From: Solimonas sp. K1W22B-7
Lineage (GTDB): Bacteria; Pseudomonadota; Gammaproteobacteria; Nevskiales; Nevskiaceae
Direction: 5' to 3'
Length of the DNA: 64,000 nt
NCBI RefSeq assembly: GCF_003428335.1
Contig: NZ_CP031704.1
Location: 3,286,001-3,350,000 of the forward strand
This document shows positions 1 to 9,800 of this stretch, one piece after another. Below the pieces are notes generated by a model. It did not search any database. It was not told the origin of the DNA and worked only from the letters and a program-made list of their open reading frames with translations. The position numbers and the translations under genes are program-made. Within the stretch, counting starts at the first letter, position 1; the number at the start of each line of letters is the position of its first letter.

Positions 1-33
1 GCGAAGGTGGCAACACGACAAGCCGCGCGAGGG

Positions 34-1290
34 ATGATGATCACGATGGGTTCAAGCGCTTTGCGCCTTGCGGCGGCAAGCCTGCCGCTGCTGCTGGCCG
101 CCTGTGGTTCCTCCGGCGGTGCGGCGCCCGCCGCGCCGCGCGATGGCGCGGGCACCGCGGCCAGGGACATTCGCCTCGAAGCCGACGAGCCCTACGCGCT
201 GCCCGGCACGGGCACCGGCTTCGGCGCCGGCGGCGGCGCGGTCGGCGACTTCAACCACGACGGCCACGCCGACCTCGCGCTGGCCAACGGCCGTGGCGGT
301 GGCATCAACATCCTCCTGAATCGCGGCGACGGCCGCTTCGCAGAAGCGCTGGTGGCGGAGGCTTCCGGCACGGTGCAGGCCATCGCCAGCGGTGACTTCG
401 ACGGCGACGGCCTGCTCGATCTCGTCGCCGCCGGACTGCAGGACTTCTCCGTCACCATGCTCAAGGGCCAGGGCGATGGCCGCTTCGTCGCCGGCGCCTC
501 CAGCATCGTCGGCCTGCTGCCGCAGGGCATCGTCACCGCAGACTTCAACCATGACGGCCGCAGTGATCTCGCCGTGCTCAACGGCTCGCTGACGCTGGCC
601 GTGCTGCTGGGGCAAGGCGATGGCCGCTTCGGCCCGGCATGGCAGCTGCCGGGCGGCCTGTTCACCACCTCCATCGCCAGCGGCGATTTCGACGGCGATG
701 GCCATGCCGATCTCGCGCTGGCCGATGGCGTCACCGAGATGCTGACCGTCTACCGCGGTGCCGGCGATGGCAGCTTCGTGCGCGGCGGCCTGAGCTTCGC
801 CGGCGGATTCGCCGAGTCCATCGTCGCCGGCGATCTCAACGGCGACGGCCTCGACGACATCGTCGCCGGCCTGGTCGCCGCGCCGCTGCGTGCGCTGCTG
901 CAGGAGTTGCCGGAGCAACAGCTGCGCCTGCTGGCCGGCCCTTACGGCAGCGGCGCCGACGTACTGCTCGCGGACGGCCAGGGTGGTTTCGCCGCGCCGG
1001 TCCACTACCTCGCCGGCACGGCCGCCACCGCCGTGGCGATCGACGACTACGACCGCGATGGCCGCGCCGATATCGCGGTGGCCAGCTTCCTGTCCAAGGA
1101 CCTGACCCTGCTGCGAGGCAGCGGCGGCGGCCTGTTCGCCCCCGGCCCGTCCTACGAGGCCAGCGGCGGCGCCCAACTGCTGCTCTCCACGGACTACGAC
1201 GGCGACGGCTGGCCGGACCTTGCCGTGCCCGGCGGCCTCGGCGCCGCCGAGCTGACGATCTTCCGCAACGTCTCCGGGAGCGCGCCATGA
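34..1290 (+). CDS. FG-GAP/VCBS repeat lipoprotein
   Basis: Predicted exported lipoprotein of about 418 residues. A short hydrophobic signal ends in a lipobox (LAAC, Cys at about residue 24). At least seven FG-GAP/VCBS-type repeats follow, each with a Dx(N/D)xDGxxD calcium-binding-like loop (DFNHDGHAD, DFDGDGLLD, DFNHDGRSD, DFDGDGHAD, DLNGDGLDD, DYDRDGRAD, DYDGDGWPD), so an integrin-alpha-like beta-propeller is likely. The start is uncertain: the frame is open to the left edge, GTG at 7 and ATGs at 34, 37 and 46 are all possible, and the true start could lie outside the window. The stop overlaps the next start (ATGA), indicating translational coupling with the Kelch lipoprotein. Specific function unknown; binding or scaffolding at the cell surface is inference. 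Confidence 0.75.
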   Translation: MMITMGSSALRLAAASLPLLLAACGSSGGAAPAAPRDGAGTAARDIRLEADEPYALPGTGTGFGAGGGAVGDFNHDGHADLALANGRGGGINILLNRGDGRFAEALVAEASGTVQAIASGDFDGDGLLDLVAAGLQDFSVTMLKGQGDGRFVAGASSIVGLLPQGIVTADFNHDGRSDLAVLNGSLTLAVLLGQGDGRFGPAWQLPGGLFTTSIASGDFDGDGHADLALADGVTEMLTVYRGAGDGSFVRGGLSFAGGFAESIVAGDLNGDGLDDIVAGLVAAPLRALLQELPEQQLRLLAGPYGSGADVLLADGQGGFAAPVHYLAGTAATAVAIDDYDRDGRADIAVASFLSKDLTLLRGSGGGLFAPGPSYEASGGAQLLLSTDYDGDGWPDLAVPGGLGAAELTIFRNVSGSAP

Positions 1291-2534
1291 AGCCGGCGCG
1301 CATCAGCGGTCTCGCGCTGCTCCTGTTGCTGACCGCCTGCGGCAACTCCAGCGATCCCGCCGGCGGCCCCGCGGAGCCGCGCTACGACAACGCCGCCGGC
1401 CGCTGGGAGCAACTGCCGCCGAGCCCGCTGAAACGCCTCGAGGCCTTCGGCACGCGCGTCGGTCGCCACATCTACATCATCGGCGGCTACGAGGAGCAAC
1501 GCCTCGGCGCCTTCGGCTTCGGCCTGCCCCTGGAGGTCGAGCCGATCCCCGGCGCCAAGGTCGAGCGCTACAACCTCGACTCCGGGGCCTGGGACTTCGC
1601 CAAGCCGATGCCGCTCCACCTGGATCACGCGCGCGCCGTCGAGTACCAGGGCAAGCTCTACGTCACCGGCGGCAATGCCGCCGTGGCCTTGGCCCTGCCG
1701 CTGTTCTGGGAATACGACCCCGCGACCGACGCCTGGACCTCGATGCCGCCGATGCCGCAACCGGCCGCCGGCCACACCGCCGTCGTGCTCGGCGACCAAC
1801 TGGTGGTGGCGGGCGGCTACATCTTCCCGGTCAACTTCCCCTCGGTGCAGCTGTTCGACTTCGGCACGCGGCGCTGGAGCCGCGGCCCCAACCTGCCAGT
1901 GATGCCCGATCACGCCCAGGCCGTGGCGCTCGATGGCTACATGTACGTCATCGGCGGACGCCCCAACGACGTGATGCAGGGCCTGGCCTACAAGCAGGTG
2001 CAGCGCTGGAAGCCCGGCATGGACGCCTGGGAGTCGGTCGCGGAGCTGACCTACACGCGTGCCGGCGGTGGCGCCGCCGTTGCCTGCGGCCGCATCGTCG
2101 TCGTCAGCGGCGAAGACCCGCACCAGGAGCCGCGCGAGGTACGGCCACAGACCGAGGTCTACGACCCGACGCGCAATCTCTGGTCGCGCCTGCCCGACAT
2201 CCCCACGCCGAGACATGGTGTCATCGTGGTGTCCGACGGCGCCGACATCTACGCGATCGAAGGCGGCGACATGGAAATCCTCGGCGTCAGCAATGCCGTC
2301 GAGCGCCTGCGCCTGGACTGCGCGGCGGTGGCCGCGCTGCCGGCGGCCGAGCCGGAGGACGCGCCCGAGGGCCTCTGTGTACCCGATATCGTGCCCGCAG
2401 CCGGCGGCCATTGCGGCGGCGACTACGATCCCGCACAGCCCGGCACGCCGGAGACCCTGATCCCGCAGCTGGCCGAGCTGGAGCGCCTGTTCTTCGCCCT
2501 CATCGACCGCGGCCGCGATGGCGGTGGACCTTGA
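1287..2534 (+). CDS. Kelch-repeat lipoprotein
   Basis: Predicted lipoprotein of 415 residues. The N-terminus is basic then hydrophobic and ends in LLTAC, a lipobox with Cys near residue 18. Six Kelch blades are visible, each ending in a GG(Y/N/R/D)-type turn (IYIIGGY, LYVTGGN, LVVAGGY, MYVIGGR, IVVVSGE, IYAIEGG), consistent with a six-bladed propeller. The start is fixed by the 4-bp ATGA overlap with the preceding FG-GAP gene; the 3' end overlaps the GMC oxidoreductase start by 17 bp. Two propeller lipoproteins coupled to an oxidoreductase suggest one envelope-associated unit. Its substrate cannot be read from sequence. Confidence 0.8.
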   Translation: MKPARISGLALLLLLTACGNSSDPAGGPAEPRYDNAAGRWEQLPPSPLKRLEAFGTRVGRHIYIIGGYEEQRLGAFGFGLPLEVEPIPGAKVERYNLDSGAWDFAKPMPLHLDHARAVEYQGKLYVTGGNAAVALALPLFWEYDPATDAWTSMPPMPQPAAGHTAVVLGDQLVVAGGYIFPVNFPSVQLFDFGTRRWSRGPNLPVMPDHAQAVALDGYMYVIGGRPNDVMQGLAYKQVQRWKPGMDAWESVAELTYTRAGGGAAVACGRIVVVSGEDPHQEPREVRPQTEVYDPTRNLWSRLPDIPTPRHGVIVVSDGADIYAIEGGDMEILGVSNAVERLRLDCAAVAALPAAEPEDAPEGLCVPDIVPAAGGHCGGDYDPAQPGTPETLIPQLAELERLFFALIDRGRDGGGP

Positions 2535-4191
2535 AACTCATCAGGGCAAGCGCGGCGTGAGCAGCCACGACTGCGACTTCCTGATCGTCGGCAGCGGCTT
2601 CGGCGGTGCGGTCTCGGCCCTGCGCCTCGCCGAGAAGGGCTACTCCGTGCTCGTGCTGGAGCAGGGCCGTCGCATCGGCCCCGAGGAGATCCGCGCCGCC
2701 AAGCACAACCTGCTGAAGCTGTTCTGGCTACCGGCACTGGGCCTGAAAGGCTTCTTCACGCAGCGCCTGTTCCGTCACGTCGGCATCCTCGGCGGTGTCG
2801 GCATCGGCGGCGGCTCGCTGGTCTGGGGCAGCGTCCTGCTGGAGCCCAAGCCCGCCTTCTACCGCGATCCCGCCTGGAGCGGGCTCGGCATCGACTGGGA
2901 AGCGGACCTGCGCCCTCACTACGACACCGCGCGGCGCATGCTCGGCTGCACCACCAACCCGATGCTCAGCGAGATGGACGAGCATCTGATGGCCACGGCC
3001 GGGCGCATGGGTGCGAAGGCCAGCTTCGGACGCACGCCGGTCGGCATCCACTTCGGCAAGCCGGGTGAGACGGTCGTGGATCCATATTTCGGTGGCGAGG
3101 GGCCACCGCGCACCGGCTGCATCTTCTGCGGCGGCTGCCTCACCGGCTGCCCGCAGGGCTCCAAGAACTCGCTGGACTACAACTACCTCCACCTCGCGCA
3201 GCGCCACGGTGCGCGCCTGCTGCCGGAGCACCAGGTGACGGCGCTGCACCCCTTGCCGGGTGGCGGCTACGCCATCTCGAGCCGGCAGCCCGGTTTGGCG
3301 GGCTGCCGCCACCCGACACTGCGCGCGCGCAAGGTCGTGCTGGCCGCCGGCGTGCTCGGCACGCTCGACCTGCTGCTGCGCGCCCGCGACATTCACCGCA
3401 GCCTGCCCGCGCTCGCGCCCAGTTTGGGCCAGCGGGTGCGCACCAACAGCGAGTCCCTCGTCGCCGTGCTGGCCCCGGAACCGCAGACCGATCTCAGCCA
3501 CGGCGTGGCGATCTCCTCGGATTTCCATCCCAACGCGCATACGCACATCACGCAGAACCGGCTGCCGCCCAACTATGCCTACCTGCGGCTCCTGCTGACG
3601 CCGCTGGTCGATGGCGCGCGTCCCTGGCGCCGTGCATGGGTCACGCTGGGCCGCTCCTTGCTGCAGCCCATGCCCCTGCTGCGCAACTGGTTCGGCAGCA
3701 ACTGGACGAAGCGCATCAGCCTGCTGACCGTCATGCAGCACCTGGACAACGAACTCAGTTTTCGCCTCGCACGCCCCTGGTGGGCCCCCTGGCAGTTGCT
3801 GCTGCGTTCCCGCGCTGTGCCAGGCAGGCAGGCCCCCACCTACATTCCCGAGGCCAATGAAGCAGCACGACAGTTCGCCGCGGTCAGCGGTGGCCATGCC
3901 TTCAACCTGGCGCCCGAGAGCCTCGCGGGCATGTCGCTGACGGCACACATCCTAGGCGGCTGCGGCATGGGGCAGGATCAGGGGGCCGGCGTCATCGGCA
4001 CCGACCATCAGGCGCACGGCTATCCGGGTCTCTATGTCATGGATGGATCCGTGGTCTCGGCGAACCTGGGTGTCAATCCGAGCCTCACGATCGCGGCGCT
4101 GGCGGAGCGGTTCGCGAGCGCCATACCGACGGCTTCTATGTACCACCCTGCAGAAGGGATCGACGAGTCAAGGCCGATCTCACGCCGCTGA
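2518..4191 (+). CDS. GMC-family FAD-dependent oxidoreductase
   Basis: Flavoprotein oxidoreductase of 557 residues, in the cholesterol-oxidase-like part of the GMC family by general pattern. The ADP-binding GxGxxG (GSGFGG) is at about residues 25-30, followed by the acidic end of beta2 (LVLEQG). Near residue 205 lies a Cys-rich stretch with FCGGC, then TGCP and KNSL, frequent in this branch. The C-terminal GMC signature ends in GGCGMG, DGSVV and NPSLTIAALAER. The assumed start is ATG 2518, inside the Kelch gene; GTG at 2557 is an alternative that would remove the overlap. No Sec or Tat signal is apparent, so it is probably cytoplasmic or peripheral. Substrate (sterol, alcohol or other) is unknown. 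Confidence 0.82.
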   Translation: MAVDLETHQGKRGVSSHDCDFLIVGSGFGGAVSALRLAEKGYSVLVLEQGRRIGPEEIRAAKHNLLKLFWLPALGLKGFFTQRLFRHVGILGGVGIGGGSLVWGSVLLEPKPAFYRDPAWSGLGIDWEADLRPHYDTARRMLGCTTNPMLSEMDEHLMATAGRMGAKASFGRTPVGIHFGKPGETVVDPYFGGEGPPRTGCIFCGGCLTGCPQGSKNSLDYNYLHLAQRHGARLLPEHQVTALHPLPGGGYAISSRQPGLAGCRHPTLRARKVVLAAGVLGTLDLLLRARDIHRSLPALAPSLGQRVRTNSESLVAVLAPEPQTDLSHGVAISSDFHPNAHTHITQNRLPPNYAYLRLLLTPLVDGARPWRRAWVTLGRSLLQPMPLLRNWFGSNWTKRISLLTVMQHLDNELSFRLARPWWAPWQLLLRSRAVPGRQAPTYIPEANEAARQFAAVSGGHAFNLAPESLAGMSLTAHILGGCGMGQDQGAGVIGTDHQAHGYPGLYVMDGSVVSANLGVNPSLTIAALAERFASAIPTASMYHPAEGIDESRPISRR

Positions 4192-4324
4192 TGAATTTTG
4201 GCGTTGCCAATGTCCGCAGCACTAAGCCACCATCCGTCGCCGACATGTTCAGCGCAAAGCCGCTCCGGAACCGCATCCACACCTGGGCATCGAGTTGCAG
4301 TAGCTCGCCCAAAAAACTCCGACT

Positions 4325-4350
4325 GATTTTGCAGCTTTCGCTACAAAATC
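4325..4350 (-). terminator. Possible hairpin in convergent spacer
   Basis: An 11-bp inverted repeat with one mismatch and a 4-nt loop lies between the convergent GMC gene and the REC-GGDEF gene. Read on the minus strand, a run of six T follows about 8 nt after the stem, so it could terminate the signalling operon. The stem is AT-rich and the T-run is not adjacent. The rest of 4192-4455 shows no convincing gene. Confidence 0.3.
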
Positions 4351-4455
4351 CAGCAGCATTGAAAACAATGGCTTATCCAGGACAGTTGAGCTGACTCCAT
4401 TTGTTGAGCCACCGCTCCTGCATCCGCGATGCTTCCCGGAATCCTGCGAAGACGC

Positions 4456-5448
4456 CTAGGGCCGGGCCAGCTCGCAGCGGTTCTTGCCACCGCGCTTGGC
4501 GCGGTACATGGCGTCGTCGGCCAGGCGGATGAGCGCATCGCTGGGGTTGCCTGCGGCTTCACCCCCTGCCTGCGCCATGTGGCAGGCGACGCCGATGCTG
4601 GCGCCGACGCTGACATGGATGCCGCCCTCCAGGTCGTAGGGCTCGCGCAGCAGCAGGCACAGTTGCTCGGCCGCGTTCAGCGCAGAGGCCGGCGCCTCCA
4701 CCGCTTCCTCCATGATCACCGCAAACTCGTCGCCGCCCAGGCGCGCCACCGTGTCCGAGCGCCGCATGCGGCTGCGCAGCCGCTCGGCGATAGCCTGCAG
4801 CAGATGGTCGCCCGCCAGATGGCCATGGGTGTCGTTGACCGGCTTGAAGCCGTCGATGTCGATGTACATCAGCGCGAACGACCGCTGCGCACGGCGCGCG
4901 CGCTCCAGCGCCGTGTCGAGACGGTCCAGGAACAGCGCACGGTTCGGCAGGCCGGTCAGCGCGTCGTGGGTGGCCTTGTGGCGCACCTGCTCCTCCGCCT
5001 GCTTGCGCATCGACACCTCGGCCTCGAGCTCGCGCACCAGCTTCTGCAGCTGCTGCTTGCCGCGATACAGCTCCAGGAACACGCGCACCTTGGACAGCAG
5101 GATGGTGTCGTTGATCGGCTTGGCGATGTAGTCCACCGCGCCGAAGCTGTAGCCCTTGAGACGGTGCAGGTCATCGACCATGGCGGCGGTGACGAAGATC
5201 ACCGGCGTATTGCGCGTGGTTTCCTCTTCGGCCAGGTGGCTGGCCACTTCGAAGCCGTCCATGTCCGGCATGTTCACGTCCAGCAGCACCAGCGCGAACT
5301 CGTGGTCCAGCGTTGCCGCCAGCGCGGCATTGCCCGAATCCACTTCCACCAGCTGCGCGTCGACCTTGGCCAGCAGGCGACGCATGGCCACCAGGTTGGC
5401 GGGCGTGTCGTCCACCACCAGGATCTTGGGGCGCGTCGGCTCGGTCAT
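4456..5448 (-). CDS. Response regulator with GGDEF diguanylate cyclase output
   Basis: Two-domain response regulator of 330 residues. The N-terminal receiver has the acidic pair after KILVVDD and the phospho-acceptor Asp in LVLLDVNMPDMDG at about residue 58. A coiled linker leads to a C-terminal GGDEF domain with an intact active-site loop (ARLGGDEFAVI), so it should make cyclic di-GMP from GTP. No RxxD inhibitory site is evident just upstream of GGDEF. It is the last gene of a minus-strand operon and overlaps cheB by 4 bp (ATGA), making it the likely output of the hybrid kinase upstream. Confidence 0.93.
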   Translation of the reverse strand: MTEPTRPKILVVDDTPANLVAMRRLLAKVDAQLVEVDSGNAALAATLDHEFALVLLDVNMPDMDGFEVASHLAEEETTRNTPVIFVTAAMVDDLHRLKGYSFGAVDYIAKPINDTILLSKVRVFLELYRGKQQLQKLVRELEAEVSMRKQAEEQVRHKATHDALTGLPNRALFLDRLDTALERARRAQRSFALMYIDIDGFKPVNDTHGHLAGDHLLQAIAERLRSRMRRSDTVARLGGDEFAVIMEEAVEAPASALNAAEQLCLLLREPYDLEGGIHVSVGASIGVACHMAQAGGEAAGNPSDALIRLADDAMYRAKRGGKNRCELARP

Positions 5449-6017
5449 GCAGCGGGTCTCCCGGACAGGCGGTTGAGCAGGGGCGCGATCTGGTCCAGCG
5501 GCAGCACGTGGTCGGCGCCGGCGAGGCGCAGGGCCGCGGCCGGCATTTCCGGCGCCTCGGCCTCCTGCGGATTCTGCACGATCACGGTTCCACCCAGCGA
5601 ACGCACCGCGGCGGCACCGCGCGCACCGTCGTCGTTGGCGCCGGTCAGGACCACGGCGACCAGGCCCGCCCGCCAGACCTCGGCGGCGGACTCGAACAGC
5701 ACGTCGGCGGCCGGGCGCACATGGCAGACGCGCTCGTCCACCGACAGCGCGAAATGGCGGTTCTGCTCCACCAGCAGGTGGTAGCGCGGCGGTGCGAGGT
5801 AGACGTTTCCGGGCAGGATGGATTCGCGAGCCTGTGCCTCCCTCACCGGCAGTGCACAGGCCTCGCCCAGCAGGTCGACCAGCAACGAAAACCCTTCGGC
5901 GGCGGAGTGCTGGACGATGATCACCGGCGGCCTGAACCCCTTGCCCAGGCCACGCAGCAGTGTGCGCAACGCCGCAACGCCGCCGGTGGAAGCTCCGACG
6001 ACGCAGGCCTCGATCAT
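5445..6017 (-). CDS. cheB: CheB-type protein-glutamate methylesterase domain, no receiver
   Basis: A 190-residue protein made only of the CheB catalytic domain. It has the nucleophile motif GASTGG (Ser at about residue 10), the His motif VQHS near residue 43 and a catalytic-Asp region TGANDDGARG. Canonical CheB carries an N-terminal receiver; here it is absent, so activity must be controlled otherwise, perhaps by the multi-receiver kinase. The start at 6017 is fixed by the 4-bp overlap with cheR and by the conserved beginning of the domain. CheB removes methyl groups from, or deamidates, receptor glutamates or glutamines; no chemoreceptor gene lies nearby. Confidence 0.9.
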   Translation of the reverse strand: MIEACVVGASTGGVAALRTLLRGLGKGFRPPVIIVQHSAAEGFSLLVDLLGEACALPVREAQARESILPGNVYLAPPRYHLLVEQNRHFALSVDERVCHVRPAADVLFESAAEVWRAGLVAVVLTGANDDGARGAAAVRSLGGTVIVQNPQEAEAPEMPAAALRLAGADHVLPLDQIAPLLNRLSGRPAA

Positions 6018-6850
6018 GCGGCTCTCTGCGCCAGGCGCCGGAACACCGGCAACTCGCGCGTCAGCAGCTGGAAGTCGCCCGCCACGCGCGAGAAGCTCAG
6101 CGACTCCTTGGTGCCGATGCACAGGTAGCCGCCGCGCACCAGGCTGTCGCGGAACAGGCCCAGCACCCGGTCCTGCAGCGGGTCGGTGAAGTAGATCAGC
6201 ACGTTGCGGCACAGGATCAGGTGCATCTCGCCGAACACGCCGTCCGACACCAGATTGTGGTTGGCGAAGGTGATATGGGCGCGCAGCTCGTCGTGCATCT
6301 TCAGGAGTTCATACTTTTCGGTGCAGTAGTCCTGCAGCCGCGCCGTGCCGCCGGCCTTGCGGTAGTTCTCCAGGTACAGCGGCATCTCCCGGGCCGGGTA
6401 GATGCCCTCCTGCGCCTTGGCCAGGGCGGCGTCGCTGAAATCAGTGGCGTAGATCTGCGCGCGCTCGTAGATGCCGGCCTCGCGCAGCAGGATCGCCATG
6501 GAGTAGGCCTCCTCGCCATGCGCGCAGCCGGCCTGCCAGATGTTGATGTGCGGATAGCTCGACAACTCCGGCAGCACGCGCTCGCGCAGCGCGATGAAGG
6601 TCTGCGGTTCGCGGAACAGCTCGGACACCGGCACCGACAGGCGCTCGATCACCACGTGGATGAACCCGTCGTCGTGGATCGCACGCTCGGTCAGCTCCGA
6701 CACCGAGCGCAGGTGCAGCGAGGTCACCAGGCCCAGCACGCGGCGCTTGAACGAGGCCGGGGCGTACTGGCCGAAGTCGTAGCCATGGCGCTTGCGCAGC
6801 GCCTCGACGAAGAGCGCGACTTCGATGTCTTGTCTGTCCGCGAGGTGCAT
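6014..6850 (-). CDS. cheR: CheR-type SAM-dependent protein methyltransferase
   Basis: A 278-residue CheR-family enzyme, close to the usual length. The N-terminal helical domain (about residues 1-75) precedes the SAM domain with the WQAGCAHGEEAYS glycine motif near residues 105-120, ATDFSD binding the adenosine, and the characteristic CRNVLIYF near residue 225. It would methylate glutamate side chains on a signalling protein using SAM. The start ATG 6850 was chosen because upstream codons fall in the end of the kinase gene. It overlaps cheB by 4 bp and follows the hybrid kinase by 20 bp. A CheR/CheB pair beside a hybrid kinase is a known non-chemotaxis arrangement. Confidence 0.92.
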   Translation of the reverse strand: MHLADRQDIEVALFVEALRKRHGYDFGQYAPASFKRRVLGLVTSLHLRSVSELTERAIHDDGFIHVVIERLSVPVSELFREPQTFIALRERVLPELSSYPHINIWQAGCAHGEEAYSMAILLREAGIYERAQIYATDFSDAALAKAQEGIYPAREMPLYLENYRKAGGTARLQDYCTEKYELLKMHDELRAHITFANHNLVSDGVFGEMHLILCRNVLIYFTDPLQDRVLGLFRDSLVRGGYLCIGTKESLSFSRVAGDFQLLTRELPVFRRLAQRAA

Positions 6851-6870
6851 TCCTGGCCTCTGCGCCGAAC

Positions 6871-9800
6871 TCAGTTCTTCTCGCCCAATAGTGCCTGCAT
6901 CTGTCCCGTCAGCTGCTCCACGTCGATCGGCTTGGAGCAGTACTCGTTGGCACCTGCCTCCAGGCACTTCTCGCGATCGCCGACCATGGCCTTGGCGGTG
7001 ACGGCGATGATCGGCAGCGTCTGCCACTGGCCGCGCTCGCGGATGCGGCGGATGGTTTCGTAGCCGTCCATGCCCGGCATCATGATGTCCATCAGCACCA
7101 GGTCGATCTCCGGGTTCGATTCCAGCTGCGCAATCGCCTTGTATCCGTCCTGTGCCATCAGCACCTTGAGGCCGCGGCTGCGCAGGGCCTTGGACAGCGC
7201 GAAGATGTTGCGCATGTCGTCGTCCACCACCAGCACGCTCTTGCCGTTCAGGCCCGGCGTCGCCACCCGCGGCGTTTGCGCCGGCGCCGCCCCGACCTTG
7301 CGGATGCTGTGCAGGAACAGCGTGACCTCGTCCATCAGCCGCTGCGGCGAAGGCGCGCTCTTGAGGACGATGGTCTCGGTGTACTCGCGCAGGCGCATCC
7401 CCTCTTCGCGGGACAGGTCGCGGCCGGAGTAGATCACCACCGCCGGCAGCGGCCCGCGGGCGCTGGCCCGCTCCAGGAACTGGAAGCCGTCCATGCCGGG
7501 CAGGCCCAGGTCCAGGATCAGCAGGTCGTAGCGCTCCTGGGCGGTGCGCTCCATCGCCTCCTCGCCACTGCCCACCTCGTCGATCTGCACCGCCTCGTCG
7601 CGCAGCATCTCGCGCACCAAGCGCCGGTCGGCCGGCGAATCGTCGATGATCAGGATGCGGCGCGCGCCGGCCGGCAGCGCCGGCATGCCGTCGAACACGC
7701 GCTCCACATCCTCGCGCGCCACCGGCTTCTTCAGGTAGCCGGCCGCGCCGGCGGCCCTGGCGCGGCTCTCGGCGTCGGCGCCGGAAATGAAATGCACCGG
7801 AATGCCCGCGGTGACCGGATCGGCCTGCAGCCGCTCCATCACCTGCCAGCCATCCATCTTCGGCAGGCCGATGTCGAGCAGGATGCCGGCCGGCCGATGG
7901 CGTCGCGCCAATGCCAGGCCGGACTCGCCGTCATGTGCCACCAGGGCACGGTAATGGCGGGCACGCGCCAGGCCCGCCAGCACCTCGGCGAACTGCACGT
8001 CGTCCTCCACGATCAGGAGCGTGGTGCCGGGCGCTTCGGCCGGTTGCCCGGCAATGGCGGCCAGCGCCTCGGGGACCACGCGCGGCTGCGCCGTCACCGC
8101 CGGCTGGGCCGGCGGCAGCGACTCGCCCGCAACCGGCGACACCGCCTCGGCGGTCGCAACCGTCGCGGCCGGCAGCAACAGCGAGAAACTGGACCCCTGT
8201 CCCGCCGCGCTCTCCACCCGTACTTCACCACCGAGCAGTTCGGCCAGTGCCTTGACGATCGACAGGCCCAGGCCGGTGCCGCCGTAGCGGCGGCTGGTGC
8301 CGGAGTCCGCCTGCTCGAAGGCCTGGAAGATGCGCGCCAGCTTCTCCTGCGGGATGCCGATGCCGCTGTCGCGTACCCGCAGCATCACGCCGCCGGCATG
8401 GCGGCCTTCGCTGACCGGCAGAATGTCCAGGCGCACACCGCCCTGGTGGGTGAACTTGAAGGCATTCGACAGCAGGTTGGCGAGGATCTGGTTGATCTTG
8501 GTGCCGTCGGAACGGATCGTCGCCGGCAGGTCCGGCGCGCGCTGCACTTCCAGCGTCAGCTTGCGCTGCTCCGCCACCGCGCGGAAATTGCGCTCGATGC
8601 CGGCCGCCAGCGCCGCGAGGTTCACCTCCTCGACGACCACCTGCATCTTGCCGGCCTCGACCTTGGACAGGTCGAGGATGTCGTTGATCAGGTTGAGCAG
8701 GTTGCGGCCGCTGTCGTAGACGATGCCGGCGCTCTCGATCTGCTCGGCGGTGAGGTTGCCCTCCTCGTTGTCGGCCAGGCCCTTGGACAGGATCAGCAGG
8801 CTGTTCAGCGGCGTGCGCAGCTCATGCGACATGTTGGCCAGGAACTCGCTCTTGTAGCGGCTGGCGCTCTCCAGGTCCACCGCCTTTTCTTCCAGCTCCG
8901 CCTGCGCCTGTTCCAGTGCCTGCTTCTGGCCGTGCAGGGCGTCGGTCTTTTCCTCGAGGTTGGTATTGGCGATGCGCAGCTCTTCGGCCTGGACGCGCAG
9001 TTCCTCCTCGCTGGCGCGCAGCTTCTGGCTCTGCTCCTCGAGCATGCGCGACTTGTCGCGCAGGGCCTCGTTGGTAGCACGCAGTTCCTCCTGCTGGGCA
9101 CGCAGCGCCTCCTCGGAAGCCTGCAGCTCCTCCTTCTGGTACTGCGTCTGGCGCAGCAGGTCGATGGTCGCGAGGCTGCGCTCCAGGGTTTCGAGATTGA
9201 GTGCCGCAAGGCCGGCCGCTTCGGCGAGGAAACTGGCCTGCGCCGAGCCGGGCTCGGCGAAGAAAGCCAGCTCGACCACCCCAAGGACACGGTCGCGCCC
9301 CTGCAGCGGCAACACCCGCAGCGACGAGGGCACGGCCTCGCCGGCACCGCTGCGCACGAACAGGTAGCCCTCGGGCAGTTCCGTGACGACGCGTGCCTGT
9401 CCATCCCGTGCCGCCTGTCCGACCAGGCCCTCGCCGAGGGCATAGGCGCGCCTGCCGTTGCCGCCCGGCAGGCTGTATGCCCCGGCAGGCTCGAAGCGCT
9501 GCGGCCCATCGCTCCAGCGGAAGAACACGCCGCAGACGGCACCGCTGGTGGCGCAGAGGCAGCTGGCCAGCCGCTCGCCGAACTCCTCCACCGTGCTGCA
9601 GGTCTGCAGTTGCAGGGACAGCTCGCCCAGCCGCGTCTTGAGCCACTCGCGTTCGCTGAGCTGCATGCTGCTGAGGCGGAACACCTCCAGGCCGCGCGCC
9701 AGGGCACCGATCTCGTCGCCATGCGCGCGGTAGGGAATCTGCAGGTCCAGTTCGCCAGCGGCCAGCCGCGACATCAGCGAGGTCAGCTGCGTCACCGGAC

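Noticed and set aside
4191-4394. Short plus-strand frame in the spacer after the GMC gene
   Set aside because: 67 codons, no Shine-Dalgarno, no recognisable pattern, and it contains the AT-rich hairpin.
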